Under the pieces are notes generated by a model. It worked only from the letters and a program-made list of their open reading frames with translations. It did no database searches and was not told the DNA's origin. The position numbers and the translations under genes were made by a program. From Flavipsychrobacter sp. (GTDB lineage: Bacteria > Bacteroidota > Bacteroidia > Chitinophagales > Chitinophagaceae), in assembly GCA_016786565.1 (NCBI GenBank), contig JAEUVY010000006.1, positions 1 to 47,986 on the forward strand: DNA of 47,986 nucleotides, written 5' to 3'. Below are positions 36,263 to 44,345 of the stretch, in pieces (position 1 is the stretch's first letter; the number at the start of each line of letters is the position of its first letter).

Positions 36263-38488
36263 TCAGTAGTTGAAACGCACTACACCAAATATATTGCGAC
36301 CCGCGGCATTGATGCCACTTGCAAACACACGATACTGCGTGTCCATAATATTATCAACACCTGCCTGCAGGGTGATGTTCTTATGTACTTTATAGGATAC
36401 ACGCACATTACCCGTCATCCATGCGGGCATACCATCGGGCGTAGCATACTGTTCGTTGTCTTCGCCGTTCAGGTAGTAGTCTGCCAGCTTCTTGGCACCC
36501 TGGTAGTTGACAAAGAAGTCTACGCCCAGCTTGCCGGCTGTGTATATTGCCTGCGCACGCAGTTGCACGGGTGGTATATGGTCCAGCGGCTGCGCGGTGC
36601 TGTCGGTGGCGATGCGACCATAGGTGTAGGTCAGTCCGCCCACGAGTTGCAGGTGTTCGCTGACCCTGGCCCTGATGTGGCTCCACAATCCGTAGATGTA
36701 GGCGCTTCCCATATTCTGATTTGCCAGCACGCGGCTCATCTTGCCTTCATACATCACAGAGTCGGCACCGTTGTAAGTGAACGGCGCAGTGACGATGGCG
36801 TCAAAGTAGCGGGTATAGTACACCGAGTTCTCCCACACAGCCTTGCTGCCCAGCACCTTGGTGACACCCAGTTCCGTGTTCAGTGTCTTTTCTGCGTTCA
36901 GCTTATTGTTGGGTACAATCAACGAACCGGGAGCCGACTCAAACACTTTGGCAAGATCATCCACATTAGGCACCCTAAAACCGGTAGATACCATCAGCGA
37001 TAGCTTCCACTTGTCGGTAGGTGTGTGGATGATGCCCGCACTGCCCGAATAAACAAAGTTGCCTTGCTTCACCTCGGTGAAAGGGAAAGCAAAGAACGAC
37101 GTGTCAGAGAACGTGGACCGCAGATTGGTATAACCTACGCGCACACCGTCATTCAGTGTCCAGTTCTCCTTTATGCGCCATGTGTGCGAACCATAAGCTC
37201 CCCACACATCCATAGCATTGCTACCACCCGGATAGCGGGTATCCAAGGGCACCCTTGCACCCGTGCTTATGTTCTCCTGCTCGGCCGTTGAGGTCAGCAT
37301 ATTGCTTTGCTGCTCCAATCCCAACCTGATAGCATGACGACCCGTGATACGCTGCACATCCATATTGAGGCCAAACACGGCCACCTGCTCTACCCTGTGC
37401 GACAACTTGCTGCTACCAAAGCTGCGGTTATGACGGCTCTCCTCTATCTGCTGGTAATTCACCCCCACATGCTGATGCTGGAAGAAAGCCTTTTCATTGT
37501 CGGTATTTACATTATAGGCGAGCATGGCACGCTCCTGCGGGCCATAGTACCACTGAGCAAAACGCAGTCCCTTGCCACCCGCACCCGAATCGGTAAGCCT
37601 GTCGTAGCGGGGTATGTTGGTGCTGGTGCTGTACTGCAGATTCAGGGTGTGCAACACATGTTCGTTCTGCCTGAAGGCGAACTTCTGCATGATGTCGTAC
37701 TGGTCGTAACCGCTTTGCACCTGCTTGTAGGGATCGCTGTTGGCGAGCAGGGTATCTTTTCCGCCTATCTGCCCCACATAGTAGGGACGCAAACCATAGG
37801 CAGTATCATAGAACGGGTTAGCCGACTTACCACCCATCAGGTCGCCAAACGACGAATAAGTAACAGAGGTAAGCGAGGCAAACTTCCTGCCACCTATGCT
37901 AAAGTCGGCATGACCGGTCTTCTCGGCATTCACACTGCCATAGCGCACATAGGCATTGGCGGAGGTCTTCAGCTTGCCGCTGTCTTTAGAAAACACCGGG
38001 TTCTTCGTGTAGAAGTGCATGACCCCGCCAAGCGCATCACTGCCGTACATGGTAGATGAAGGTCCGTACAGGACCTCTACCCTATCCAGCATGGCATTGT
38101 CCAGCGTTATCACATTCTGCAGATGGCCGCCTCGGTATATGAGGTTGTTCATACGCACCCCATCTACCACCAGCAACACCTTGTTGGCCTCAAAGCCACG
38201 CAGCGCCGGGCTACCTCCGCCCATCTGGCTTTTCTGCACAAAAATGCCCATGGTATTTGCCAGCAGATCGGCGCTGTTCTGCGCCTGTGCATTGGCTATC
38301 TGTTTACTGTCCAGGGTTTGCACCTGTTGTGCCACCAGTTTGCGGCTTTCCTGCACCCGGTTCACTGATATGGTCACTTCATCCAGCCCTATCTGTTTGC
38401 CGGCTGTGTCTGCATCTTTTGATTGGGATCTAACGGGGCCGGCTTGCAGCAATTGCATAACTGCTGCTGCATATAAAATACGCTTCAT
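36263..38488 (-). CDS. TonB-dependent outer-membrane receptor (heme/hemoglobin-receptor-like plug)
   Basis: A 741-residue outer-membrane receptor with a signal peptide (residues about 1-22), a TonB-box/plug domain (about 35-160) and a 22-strand barrel ending in VVRFNY. The plug motifs ALRGFEANKVLLVVDGVRMNN and VEVLYGPSSTMYGSDALGG resemble those of heme/hemoglobin-type receptors, so heme or an iron source is a plausible substrate, though cobalamin or copper cannot be excluded. Energy comes from TonB-ExbBD, not in the window. It lacks the N-terminal CarboxypepD_reg domain of SusC proteins. A small exported protein gene lies directly upstream. Confidence 0.93.
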   Translation of the reverse strand: MKRILYAAAVMQLLQAGPVRSQSKDADTAGKQIGLDEVTISVNRVQESRKLVAQQVQTLDSKQIANAQAQNSADLLANTMGIFVQKSQMGGGSPALRGFEANKVLLVVDGVRMNNLIYRGGHLQNVITLDNAMLDRVEVLYGPSSTMYGSDALGGVMHFYTKNPVFSKDSGKLKTSANAYVRYGSVNAEKTGHADFSIGGRKFASLTSVTYSSFGDLMGGKSANPFYDTAYGLRPYYVGQIGGKDTLLANSDPYKQVQSGYDQYDIMQKFAFRQNEHVLHTLNLQYSTSTNIPRYDRLTDSGAGGKGLRFAQWYYGPQERAMLAYNVNTDNEKAFFQHQHVGVNYQQIEESRHNRSFGSSKLSHRVEQVAVFGLNMDVQRITGRHAIRLGLEQQSNMLTSTAEQENISTGARVPLDTRYPGGSNAMDVWGAYGSHTWRIKENWTLNDGVRVGYTNLRSTFSDTSFFAFPFTEVKQGNFVYSGSAGIIHTPTDKWKLSLMVSTGFRVPNVDDLAKVFESAPGSLIVPNNKLNAEKTLNTELGVTKVLGSKAVWENSVYYTRYFDAIVTAPFTYNGADSVMYEGKMSRVLANQNMGSAYIYGLWSHIRARVSEHLQLVGGLTYTYGRIATDSTAQPLDHIPPVQLRAQAIYTAGKLGVDFFVNYQGAKKLADYYLNGEDNEQYATPDGMPAWMTGNVRVSYKVHKNITLQAGVDNIMDTQYRVFASGINAAGRNIFGVVRFNY

Positions 38489-38522
38489 TCAATGTTGTTT
38501 TTCGTGAAATAAATAGGAATAA

Positions 38523-38540
38523 CACACCCGGCCGGGTGTG
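38523..38540. promoter_or_regulatory. Perfect 18-bp palindrome between the small exported protein and the TonB receptor gene
   Basis: CACACCCGGCCGGGTGTG is fully self-complementary. It lies 10 bp after the upstream stop and 35 bp before the receptor start. In the minus direction it is followed by a loose T-rich stretch (TTATTCCTATTTATTTC). It may be an intercistronic attenuator, a terminator or an operator; the sequence does not decide. Confidence 0.5.
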
Positions 38541-38549
38541 CATCAGCAA

Positions 38550-39074
38550 TTATACCATTACCAACATTGACGGCGGCCGCAGCCCCACATCAACTCCACG
38601 ACCGTTCAAAATGCGAACGTGCTCGTGAAACTCCTTACTCTTTTCGCCGAAAGAAGGCGACAGTTCTATGCTTGCGGGCAGTACATATACTACCGACAGT
38701 AACCGCAGCAGCCCATCGGGCACAGCACCGGCGCCCTGCTGTGTATGGCCGGCAATTGCCGCAATACGCTTTATTATCCGCTCCTCCTTATGATCTCGCA
38801 CGGCAGTCACATACACACGACCATCCTGCCGCACCATACTTATTATATCATACATCTGCTCCCCTATCCTTAAATCACGTTTACCCACACGGGACCGGGT
38901 ATACTCCTCGTCGGTAAGCACCAGCAAATGCCGCCTGCCAGCCAACTTTGCCGCACGGCATTCGTTGTGATAGCGCACCATGCCCTGCTCCACCTCGTAA
39001 CATACCAGCAGCCCTCCTGCCTGCAAGAGCAGCAGGAAAGTGAGCAATAGATATCCGATACGTTTCAAAGGCAT
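38550..39074 (-). CDS. Small exported or membrane-anchored hypothetical protein
   Basis: A 174-residue protein with an N-terminal membrane or signal segment (MPLKRIGYLLLTFLLLLQAGGLLVC). The charged middle part contains LVLTDEEYTRSR and GEQMYDIISMVRQDGRVYVTAVRDHKEERI. Similar proteins often precede TonB-receptor genes in Bacteroidota, but I know no function. The frame extends upstream to 39161; ATG at 39074 is chosen because it starts the hydrophobic segment. It is probably co-transcribed with the receptor. Confidence 0.7.
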   Translation of the reverse strand: MPLKRIGYLLLTFLLLLQAGGLLVCYEVEQGMVRYHNECRAAKLAGRRHLLVLTDEEYTRSRVGKRDLRIGEQMYDIISMVRQDGRVYVTAVRDHKEERIIKRIAAIAGHTQQGAGAVPDGLLRLLSVVYVLPASIELSPSFGEKSKEFHEHVRILNGRGVDVGLRPPSMLVMV

Positions 39075-39165
39075 AATACAACACAATATACTACCATTTT
39101 CAGTTACCCATTCATACATCCCGTCCCTACGCACCTGCAACCACCCGGCACTTACACACATTGCC

Positions 39166-39173
39166 TACCTTTG
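39166..39173 (+). promoter_or_regulatory. -7 element of the pseudouridine synthase gene
   Basis: TACCTTTG, the same octamer as rrn P1, ends only 6 nt before the GTG start at 39180. The transcript would have a leader of about 3 nt. The longer reading frame from 39171 would begin inside the box and is unlikely. Confidence 0.55.
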
Positions 39174-39179
39174 CGCCCT

Positions 39180-39794
39180 GTGCTGCCTGCCGAACAACAC
39201 CGCTACTTTATACTGAACAAACCATTCAATATGGCCTCGCAATTTGTGAGTGTAGAGGACGTGCCACTACTCAGCCACCTCAGCTTTCAGTTCCCCGCTG
39301 CCACCCACGTAATAGGTAGGCTTGATGCCCTATCGGAAGGACTGCTGCTGCTGACCACCAACAAAAAAGTGATGGACCTGCTGTTCAAAAGTCGTCACCC
39401 GCATCGGCGCACCTACCTTGTGCGGGTACTGAAGGTGATGACACAGGAGACCGTGCAACAATTGCAGCAAGGTGTCACCATCAGGGTGAGGGGTAAGGGT
39501 GACCACCTGACGGCCCCGTGCGAGGTACAACTACTGGACGCCCCTCCCGCGCTGCCGGAGTACCAGCTTGAGCTAAACCCAAACATAGCCCATTCGTGGT
39601 TGCGCATTACGTTGTATGAAGGCAAGTATCACCAGATACGCAACATGATGCGTGCCGTGAACCACCCGTGCCGCCGCCTGATCAGGACCTCGGTAGAGGA
39701 CCTGGAGCTGGACGATCTGCCTACCGGCCACGTACGTGAGCTGGACGAGGCCGACTTCTTCAGGCTGCTGAAGATAGGTGAATGGGACAGGTAG
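39180..39794 (+). CDS. RluE-like pseudouridine synthase
   Basis: A 204-residue enzyme of the RsuA/RluB/E/F group, which converts uridine to pseudouridine in 23S or 16S rRNA. Motifs include RYFILNKPFNMASQF, the catalytic Asp in GRLDALSEGLLLLT, and the C-terminal ITLYEGKYHQIRNMMRAV. There is no S4 domain, as in RluE. The start is placed at GTG 39180 because a -7 box lies just before it. It diverges from the small exported protein and stands alone. Confidence 0.92.
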   Translation: MLPAEQHRYFILNKPFNMASQFVSVEDVPLLSHLSFQFPAATHVIGRLDALSEGLLLLTTNKKVMDLLFKSRHPHRRTYLVRVLKVMTQETVQQLQQGVTIRVRGKGDHLTAPCEVQLLDAPPALPEYQLELNPNIAHSWLRITLYEGKYHQIRNMMRAVNHPCRRLIRTSVEDLELDDLPTGHVRELDEADFFRLLKIGEWDR

Positions 39795-39804
39795 TGTTTT
39801 GTGA

Positions 39805-39833
39805 ATCGTCCTGAAATAAGTTTACACGTTTGC
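39805..39833 (+). repeat. Copy A of a GTCCTGAAATA-GTTTACAC repeat
   Basis: ATCGTCCTGAAATAAGTTTA followed by CACGTTTGC matches copy B at 40401-40429 at all but two or three positions. Both copies have the same orientation. It resembles insertion-sequence ends seen in Bacteroidota, but no transposase is near. Confidence 0.55.
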
Positions 39834-39906
39834 AAAACATCTCACCTTCCTACCTTCTCCCATCTTGTTCTTTTCTTTTCTACAGCGAAAAGAAAAAGAA
39901 CCAAAA

Positions 39907-39926
39907 CCTGCCTGCCGGCAGGCAGG
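39907..39926. repeat. 20-bp perfect palindrome, REP-like
   Basis: CCTGCCTGCCGGCAGGCAGG is fully self-complementary and is of the interspersed GC-rich palindrome type common between genes in Bacteroidota. Confidence 0.65.
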
Positions 39927-39944
39927 GAAAGCGCCGCCTTTCGC

Positions 39945-39963
39945 TCCCGAATGCTTTCGGGAC
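39945..39963. repeat. Hairpin repeat TCCCGAA...TTCGGGA, copy 1
   Basis: TCCCGAATGCTTTCGGGAC has a 7-bp stem with a 4-nt loop. The same 19 bases recur at 40377-40395. Confidence 0.65.
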
Positions 39964-40376
39964 TTCCGCGGGGCAAAAGGTCTGCTCTACGCTGTTTCGC
40001 ACTTCGCTGTGCAGCTTCATGGCGCTGGCATCTTTCCTATCGTCTACCAGATGATGGGGCTACGTGCCGGTTCCGCTTTCTCTTTACTATCGGGGCACGG
40101 CAACCACATCTACGGAAATATGAAGGCGCCATCAAGGGCTGGGCGGCAGTTCAACTATTTGGCATTCTTTTGACTTTGTCGGTTCGAGTTGACACGTAGG
40201 AAAGATTCTGCTGCTTCCCGGTGCGCAGTTTTCTTTTTGTTTTTGGATTGGGTGGATGGTTTGCGTTGATCGTCAATTGTTTATGCTTTTTCGGGACGTT
40301 TTTCAACTTCTCACTCCTTCCAAAAACTGCGCAAAAACTTCTCACTTCTTCTCACCTGCTTCTCATTTGCTTCCCA

Positions 40377-40395
40377 TCCCGAATGCTTTCGGGAC
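40377..40395. repeat. Hairpin repeat TCCCGAA...TTCGGGA, copy 2
   Basis: A 19-bp identical copy of 39945-39963, in the same orientation, directly before the tandem repeat array at 40401. Confidence 0.65.
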
Positions 40396-40400
40396 AGCGT

Positions 40401-40500
40401 ATCGTCCTGAAATAGGTTTACACCTTTGTCAGATAATCCTGTTTTTTGTTTACTGGCATTTTGTTAGTCCTGTAATTTGTTTACGGTTGGCAGAGAACTG
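40401..40500 (+). repeat. Degenerate tandem array with 31-32-bp period, including copy B
   Basis: TCCTG begins units at 40405, 40437 and 40468. Each continues with an A/T-rich stretch and GTTTAC: TCCTGAAATAGGTTTACA, TCCTGTTTTTTGTTTACT, TCCTGTAATTTGTTTACG. The period is 32 then 31 bp. Such arrays resemble the multiple transposase-binding sites at ends of some insertion sequences, but no element is intact. Confidence 0.5.
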
Positions 40501-40718
40501 ATAACGGACAGATGTTAGAAATACTTAAAGTTTCAGACGATTTTTCGGTTTCCATAATAAAGATATATCTATTGGATTGGTGGCGGGGGCAGAAAAATCT
40601 GTGATAGTACGTTTTCTGCAGTATCATAGAAAAAAGTTGCAGCGTAGAGGATGGTGCCGGGGCGCACTTTTCCCGCTCAATAATATTTAGTAGTTTTATC
40701 GTTGATTAGATACATTAT

Positions 40719-41348
40719 ATGAGATACCTCCTACTGGCATTGTCACTCGTTACATTGGTGACATCATGTAACAAAGACCCTGAAGTGCCGCCAAGCAAGG
40801 CTAACCAGCTGCGTGCTAAAAAGTGGACGATCACGGGTGGCACCCTTACCGTTAAACTACCAAACGGCAAGGACACTTCGCTTTCATACCTCAATTTCGT
40901 AGATACCTGCTACCTGGACGATTACATCAAATTCGATTCCAACTATGCAGGCAGTGTCTTCACGGGGGACAGAAAATGCAATGTTGCCGATCCGGCGTCG
41001 CGCAGCTTCACCTGGCGTTTGCTGCCTAACGAGACGTTCATAGATCTCTTCAGCGGCTTCAACATGATCTTCTGTGTAAATACTTCTATTGAGCCATACA
41101 AATTAGTTACCGGGGAGCAAGGGACGGATACTGTGCGCGAACTGCGCTACACTCCGTACCGCATACCATCGTTTGACCTGTATGGTGCAGAGATCATCGA
41201 TTTCACACCCTCTTCGTTCAAGCTGAAGTTCTCGTTCAAGTCTACCCGTCTCGACTCGACAGGATTTCGTGCCGGCGCGCCTAACAACAATCCACCGGCG
41301 GTGGTTGCAGATACGGCTGACTACCTGCTGACACTTTCCGGAAACTGA
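40719..41348 (+). CDS. Hypothetical lipoprotein
   Basis: A 209-residue protein with lipobox LVTSC at residues 13-17, then a mostly beta-strand mature part (KKWTITGGTLTVKLPNG ... ITGG and FKLKFSFKSTR). It contains five other Cys and resembles the lipocalin-like or DUF-type lipoproteins common in Bacteroidota, without a firm match. It is probably periplasmic or outer-membrane anchored. It stands alone after the repeat island; a terminator follows. Confidence 0.75.
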   Translation: MRYLLLALSLVTLVTSCNKDPEVPPSKANQLRAKKWTITGGTLTVKLPNGKDTSLSYLNFVDTCYLDDYIKFDSNYAGSVFTGDRKCNVADPASRSFTWRLLPNETFIDLFSGFNMIFCVNTSIEPYKLVTGEQGTDTVRELRYTPYRIPSFDLYGAEIIDFTPSSFKLKFSFKSTRLDSTGFRAGAPNNNPPAVVADTADYLLTLSGN

Positions 41349-41370
41349 TGACCAACTAATTATACATAAA

Positions 41371-41401
41371 GAAGCGGCTCCTTTCGGGGCCGCTTCGCTT
41401 T
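41371..41401. terminator. Terminator between convergent genes
   Basis: An 11-bp stem, GAAGCGGCTCC (41371-41381) with GGGGCCGCTTC (41386-41396, one T-G pair), has a TTTC loop and GCTTTT tail. On the minus strand the loop is GAAA. Confidence 0.85.
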
Positions 41402-41423
41402 TATGGGTAGGTAACAGAATTGG

Positions 41424-41837
41424 TTATTTTGGTTTGCGGAAGATGTAACGGGTGATGAAGATACCGCCTGAGCTGCCACCGCCGCTTGATGTCTGCTGGT
41501 TGGTAGCAGTTACTACCTGCACCAGTTCCCAGCCCTGGGCGCTGTATTCGTTGATGCGATCGACAATGACACGGTCGTTGTTGGCAATGTTGTCGAAGTT
41601 GATGCCTACCATGCTGTAGAAGTTTTTCAGTTCTTTTTCCAGCATCTGACCATTGTCGTCGGTAGTGAGGATGCGGCTGCGACCGAGGCCACCGGGCACC
41701 ACGCTCTCTACGGCAGTGATCTGCTTGAACTGATACACAACCGGGGTGCCGCCCTCAGGCGCGCGGAAAGAAAAGAGGCCCAATGCCAGCACGGCCAGTG
41801 ATGCGGTAAAGGCGGCGGTGATAATGTACTTTCTCAT
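41424..41837 (-). CDS. Exported DUF4177-like protein
   Basis: A 137-residue protein with an N-terminal signal or anchor (MRKYIITAAFTASLAVLALGLFSF). The small C-terminal domain contains RINEYSAQGWELVQVVTA and ends FITRYIFRKPK, the pattern of DUF4177-type proteins (INxxGxxGWELV ... FKR). A Gly/Ser loop (SSGGGSSGG) interrupts it. The function of the family is unknown. The A-rich leader is typical of well-expressed genes here. Confidence 0.75.
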   Translation of the reverse strand: MRKYIITAAFTASLAVLALGLFSFRAPEGGTPVVYQFKQITAVESVVPGGLGRSRILTTDDNGQMLEKELKNFYSMVGINFDNIANNDRVIVDRINEYSAQGWELVQVVTATNQQTSSGGGSSGGIFITRYIFRKPK

Positions 41838-41931
41838 GTTTTTGTTCTTTTTTGATGGTTTTATGAATGTAAGACGTTGAAACTATCGATAACCCCTACT
41901 CGTAGGAAGATATTTTTTTCGAGACCGATCA

Positions 41932-43194
41932 TCACCCTTTTATTTCGGTGAGGGCGCGCACCAGTTCGTCGAGCTCGGCAGTGGTGGTGTAGACATTGGG
42001 GGTGACGCGCACGCCATGCACTCCGGCGGCTTCGTTGTCTATAGCGACCGTGTAAATGCGGTACTTATCGAGCAGCACTTTGGCCAACGCAGCGGGCTTC
42101 ATGCCCCGCACACCCACATTGGCAATGGCGCAGGTGCGCTGCGGCTGCGACGGGCTGTACATAACAATATGCGGCAGCCTGCGCACGCGCGAGGTCCAGT
42201 AGTGCTGCAGGTAGCGCAGGCGTTCCTCCTTGCGGGCGGGGCCTATCTCTTCGTAATTGGCGATGGCATCGGCAATGGTGAGATCGGTGGCGGGCGGGTG
42301 GGTGCCGGTATGGTTCAGCCTCAGGATGTCGTCCTGCGCGCGGCCTTCCTCGGCAAAGACGGGCCATACCTTGCTGATGTGTTCTTTGCGCACATATAAC
42401 ATGCCCGCGCCAATGGGCACACTGAGCCACTTGTGAAGGCTGCAGCCGTAATAATCGCAACGAAGGTCGGGCAGGGAGAACTGTATGTGTGCCAGGGCAT
42501 GGGCGCCGTCTACCATTACCTGTACCCCCTTGCTGTGTGCCATGTCGCAGATCTTGCGCACGGGCAGGATGTGGCCAGTGATGTTGATCATGTGGCAGAC
42601 CATGAGCAGGCGGGTGCGCGGTGTGATAGCGGCCTCGTATGCGGCAACCACTTCTTCATCGGTCTGCGGATCGGGCGGGACGGAGATGAACCGGTTCACC
42701 ACCCCATATCTGCGTGATACCTGTTTGAACATATCGAGCATGGCACCATAGTCCTGATGGGCCATAACGGCCTCGTCGCCGGGTTTCCAGTCGAGCCCGC
42801 CGATGATCATATCCAGCGACTCGGTGGTGTTGCGTGTAATGATGACCTCATCGGAAGTGCAGCCCATCATGGCGGCAAGGCGATCGGCGGCTTTCTTCTT
42901 ATTATCGAACTGAACGGTGCGCATGTAGTAGGCCCCGTGCAGGTTGACCTCGTCTATGTGGCGCTTGTAGGCATCGAGTATATGGCGCGGCTGTATGCAG
43001 TAGTAGCCGTTTTCGAGGTTGATATAGTCGGGCTTGAGGTTGTATGTCCTGCGCACATTCAGCCAGTAGTCGTCGGTGGCGGCAGGCGGGTCGGGCTGCG
43101 GATCGGTACCGGCAATGTGTGCCAGCGCAGGCAGCGCCGTGATGCTGCCCAAACCCAGCAGCGAAGCGTTCTTGAGGAAAGTGCGTTTGTCCAT
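41932..43194 (-). CDS. Exported class-V aminotransferase-fold PLP enzyme
   Basis: A 420-residue pyridoxal-phosphate enzyme of the class-V aminotransferase fold, related to isopenicillin-N epimerase/cysteine desulfurase-type proteins. The N terminus (MDKRTFLKNASLLGLGS) resembles a Tat signal with K-R in place of R-R. The PLP lysine is K255 in CSLHKWLSVPIGAG; VMVDGAHALAHI carries the Asp and His of the cofactor site. The substrate is unknown. Its start codon overlaps the preceding stop by 1 nt (TAATG). Copies of two of its segments (residues 1-11 and about 116-126) lie upstream as relics. A second gene copy or repeated insertions into its 5' end explain them best. Confidence 0.9.
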   Translation of the reverse strand: MDKRTFLKNASLLGLGSITALPALAHIAGTDPQPDPPAATDDYWLNVRRTYNLKPDYINLENGYYCIQPRHILDAYKRHIDEVNLHGAYYMRTVQFDNKKKAADRLAAMMGCTSDEVIITRNTTESLDMIIGGLDWKPGDEAVMAHQDYGAMLDMFKQVSRRYGVVNRFISVPPDPQTDEEVVAAYEAAITPRTRLLMVCHMINITGHILPVRKICDMAHSKGVQVMVDGAHALAHIQFSLPDLRCDYYGCSLHKWLSVPIGAGMLYVRKEHISKVWPVFAEEGRAQDDILRLNHTGTHPPATDLTIADAIANYEEIGPARKEERLRYLQHYWTSRVRRLPHIVMYSPSQPQRTCAIANVGVRGMKPAALAKVLLDKYRIYTVAIDNEAAGVHGVRVTPNVYTTTAELDELVRALTEIKG

Positions 43195-43748
43195 TAGTAA
43201 GCTTTTTTAAAGGTTTTTCTCTTCAAAACAATCACGTCGAAACTTCTATATAATGCTATTTTATCGTCGTTAATAATACAAACTTTAAGAGTTTCATTGC
43301 CATAACCAACTTTATAGTCAGTATCAAAGACCACCATTATTTTCTTATGACAATTCTCATCTAACCTTCTCACAAAATCATCCGCAACCTTGTTACTATC
43401 TAACCACAAATCAAAACTAGAACTATACCCAGCTGAGTAATCATTCTTAACTACTCTCAAAAGATCTGATTGCTTATGAATCAGGTTAAATTTGCAGGTG
43501 TCAAACTCCAAAAACTTATTGGAAGTAGTGATATAATTGGAATCAATTTCAAATTCACCGTTGCTTCGGTTTGAATACAATTGCCTTCTTTCTTTTCTTT
43601 CACTTTCATTCTCCATACTAGGAGTAATTATCTCCAGTTCTTTGTAGCCCGATATTTGCCACCTTCCGAATAATCGATGACTTTTGAATTCTTGCGCACA
43701 TGCTGAACAAGACAAAACGACTAGTAAGTAACAAAATAGAAATTTCAT
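43194..43748 (-). CDS. AT-rich hypothetical protein b of the accessory island
   Basis: A 184-residue exported protein with a signal peptide or lipobox (MKFLFCYLLVVLSCSACAQ). A beta-rich mature part follows (FGRWQISGYKELEI, lipocalin-like GRW motif). Base composition is clearly more A/T-rich than in the flanking genes. No named family is recognised. Its stop codon overlaps the ATG of the PLP enzyme by one base, so translation could be coupled. A role as an immunity or antitoxin-type lipoprotein is suggested only by the neighbour at 43868-44269. The frame extends upstream to 43787; ATG 43748 is chosen for the signal peptide. Confidence 0.65.
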   Translation of the reverse strand: MKFLFCYLLVVLSCSACAQEFKSHRLFGRWQISGYKELEIITPSMENESERKERRQLYSNRSNGEFEIDSNYITTSNKFLEFDTCKFNLIHKQSDLLRVVKNDYSAGYSSSFDLWLDSNKVADDFVRRLDENCHKKIMVVFDTDYKVGYGNETLKVCIINDDKIALYRSFDVIVLKRKTFKKAY

Positions 43749-43790
43749 TCCAAACGAATTAAAGCGCCAAATTGATTCTCCCCCCATAAT

Positions 43791-43860
43791 CCCGTAGTGT
43801 TGCGTGCAATGATAATCTCAGCGGCAACGAAGCGTTCTTGAGGAAAGTGCGTTTGTCCAT
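43791..43860 (-). pseudogene. Relic b: start plus internal segment of the PLP-enzyme gene
   Basis: On the minus strand, 43828-43860 is identical over 33 bp to the first codons of the PLP enzyme (43162-43194): MDKRTFLKNAS. Directly after it, 43791-43824 is similar over 34 bp (27 matches) to the codons at 42821-42854 that encode EVIITRNTTE. Here it reads EIIIARNTT but in another reading frame. About 100 codons between the two parts are missing. It is a non-coding remnant between genes c and b. Confidence 0.8.
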
Positions 43861-43867
43861 CAGCATC

Positions 43868-44269
43868 TCATCTTTTAAAAGCTTCAAATGCTTCGAAAAT
43901 AGATACGCGTATTTCATCTGTCGTATCCATTTTCTGAATATCCTCCAGTTTCTCTTCCACTAATGAAATTATCTCATTCCTATAATCACTATGATTATCC
44001 CAAAAATCCTTTTCGGATGTCAGGACGTTCTTTAATAAGTCTCCTTCATAATAATCTCCTTCTGCAAGAATGTTCGTTTTTAGTACCTTAATCGCAATAG
44101 GAATTAAAATTGGTAAAGCGATATTCTGCCCAATCATAATCCTAAGGTCTTCGATTTCAAAATCATCTAAATTTTTCTTCCTCAATTGATGGCAGGTTAC
44201 TACTAAATGTGAGTCGAACTCCGGTTTCCCCCAATAAACACTTTCGATTTGCTCAATAGTATTCTTCAT
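43868..44269 (-). CDS. CdiI-like contact-dependent-inhibition immunity protein
   Basis: A 133-residue cytosolic protein, rich in acidic residues and helices. The pattern of YWGKPEFDSHLVVTCHQLRKK, DLRIMIGQNIALPILIPIAIKVL, EGDYYEGDLLKNVL and a C-terminal FEAFEAFKR matches the CDI-system immunity family that I know as CdiI_2. Such proteins neutralise a cognate CdiA-type toxin in the cytoplasm. No toxin gene is adjacent, so it is an orphan. It is A/T-rich compared with its surroundings, which suggests transfer. Its stop lies 7 nt before relic b. Confidence 0.8.
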   Translation of the reverse strand: MKNTIEQIESVYWGKPEFDSHLVVTCHQLRKKNLDDFEIEDLRIMIGQNIALPILIPIAIKVLKTNILAEGDYYEGDLLKNVLTSEKDFWDNHSDYRNEIISLVEEKLEDIQKMDTTDEIRVSIFEAFEAFKR

Positions 44270-44311
44270 GATTCAACTATTCGCATTTAAAAAACAACTT
44301 GTATTCGTATC

Positions 44312-44345
44312 TCGGTAGTGTTGCTTGTAATGATCACCTCTGCGA
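44312..44345 (-). pseudogene. Relic c: internal segment of the PLP-enzyme gene
   Basis: It matches 28 of 34 bases of the segment at 42821-42854 (codons for EVIITRNTTE). On the minus strand it reads EVIITSNTTE. It lies between gene a and gene c and supplies the last codons and stop of gene a. Confidence 0.7.

Larger units (their letters stand above)
39795..40718. other. Gene-free repeat island
   Basis: About 920 bp with no credible gene. Short frames occur in several phases with Cys-, Arg- and Ser-rich low-quality translations. It holds several repeats, listed separately, and an imperfect hairpin at 39867-39902 (GTTCTTTTCTTTTC with GAAAAGAAAAAGAAC). It looks like accumulated REP-type repeats and a worn mobile-element end. 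A weak TAGTTTTA box at 40691-40698 may serve the next gene. Confidence 0.6.

Noticed and set aside
37307..38059. 250-codon plus-strand frame opposite the TonB receptor
   Set aside because: Antisense shadow of a complete receptor gene; no family features.
39801..40199. Overlapping short frames in the repeat island
   Set aside because: Three phases are open over the same repeats, translations are Arg/Cys/Ser-rich, and the frames start inside repeat copies.
40150..40205. tRNA-like GGTTCGA motif
   Set aside because: No cloverleaf or acceptor stem can be formed around it.
40401..40500. CRISPR array
   Set aside because: The 31-32-bp units are degenerate and contiguous, without unique spacers, and no cas gene is present.
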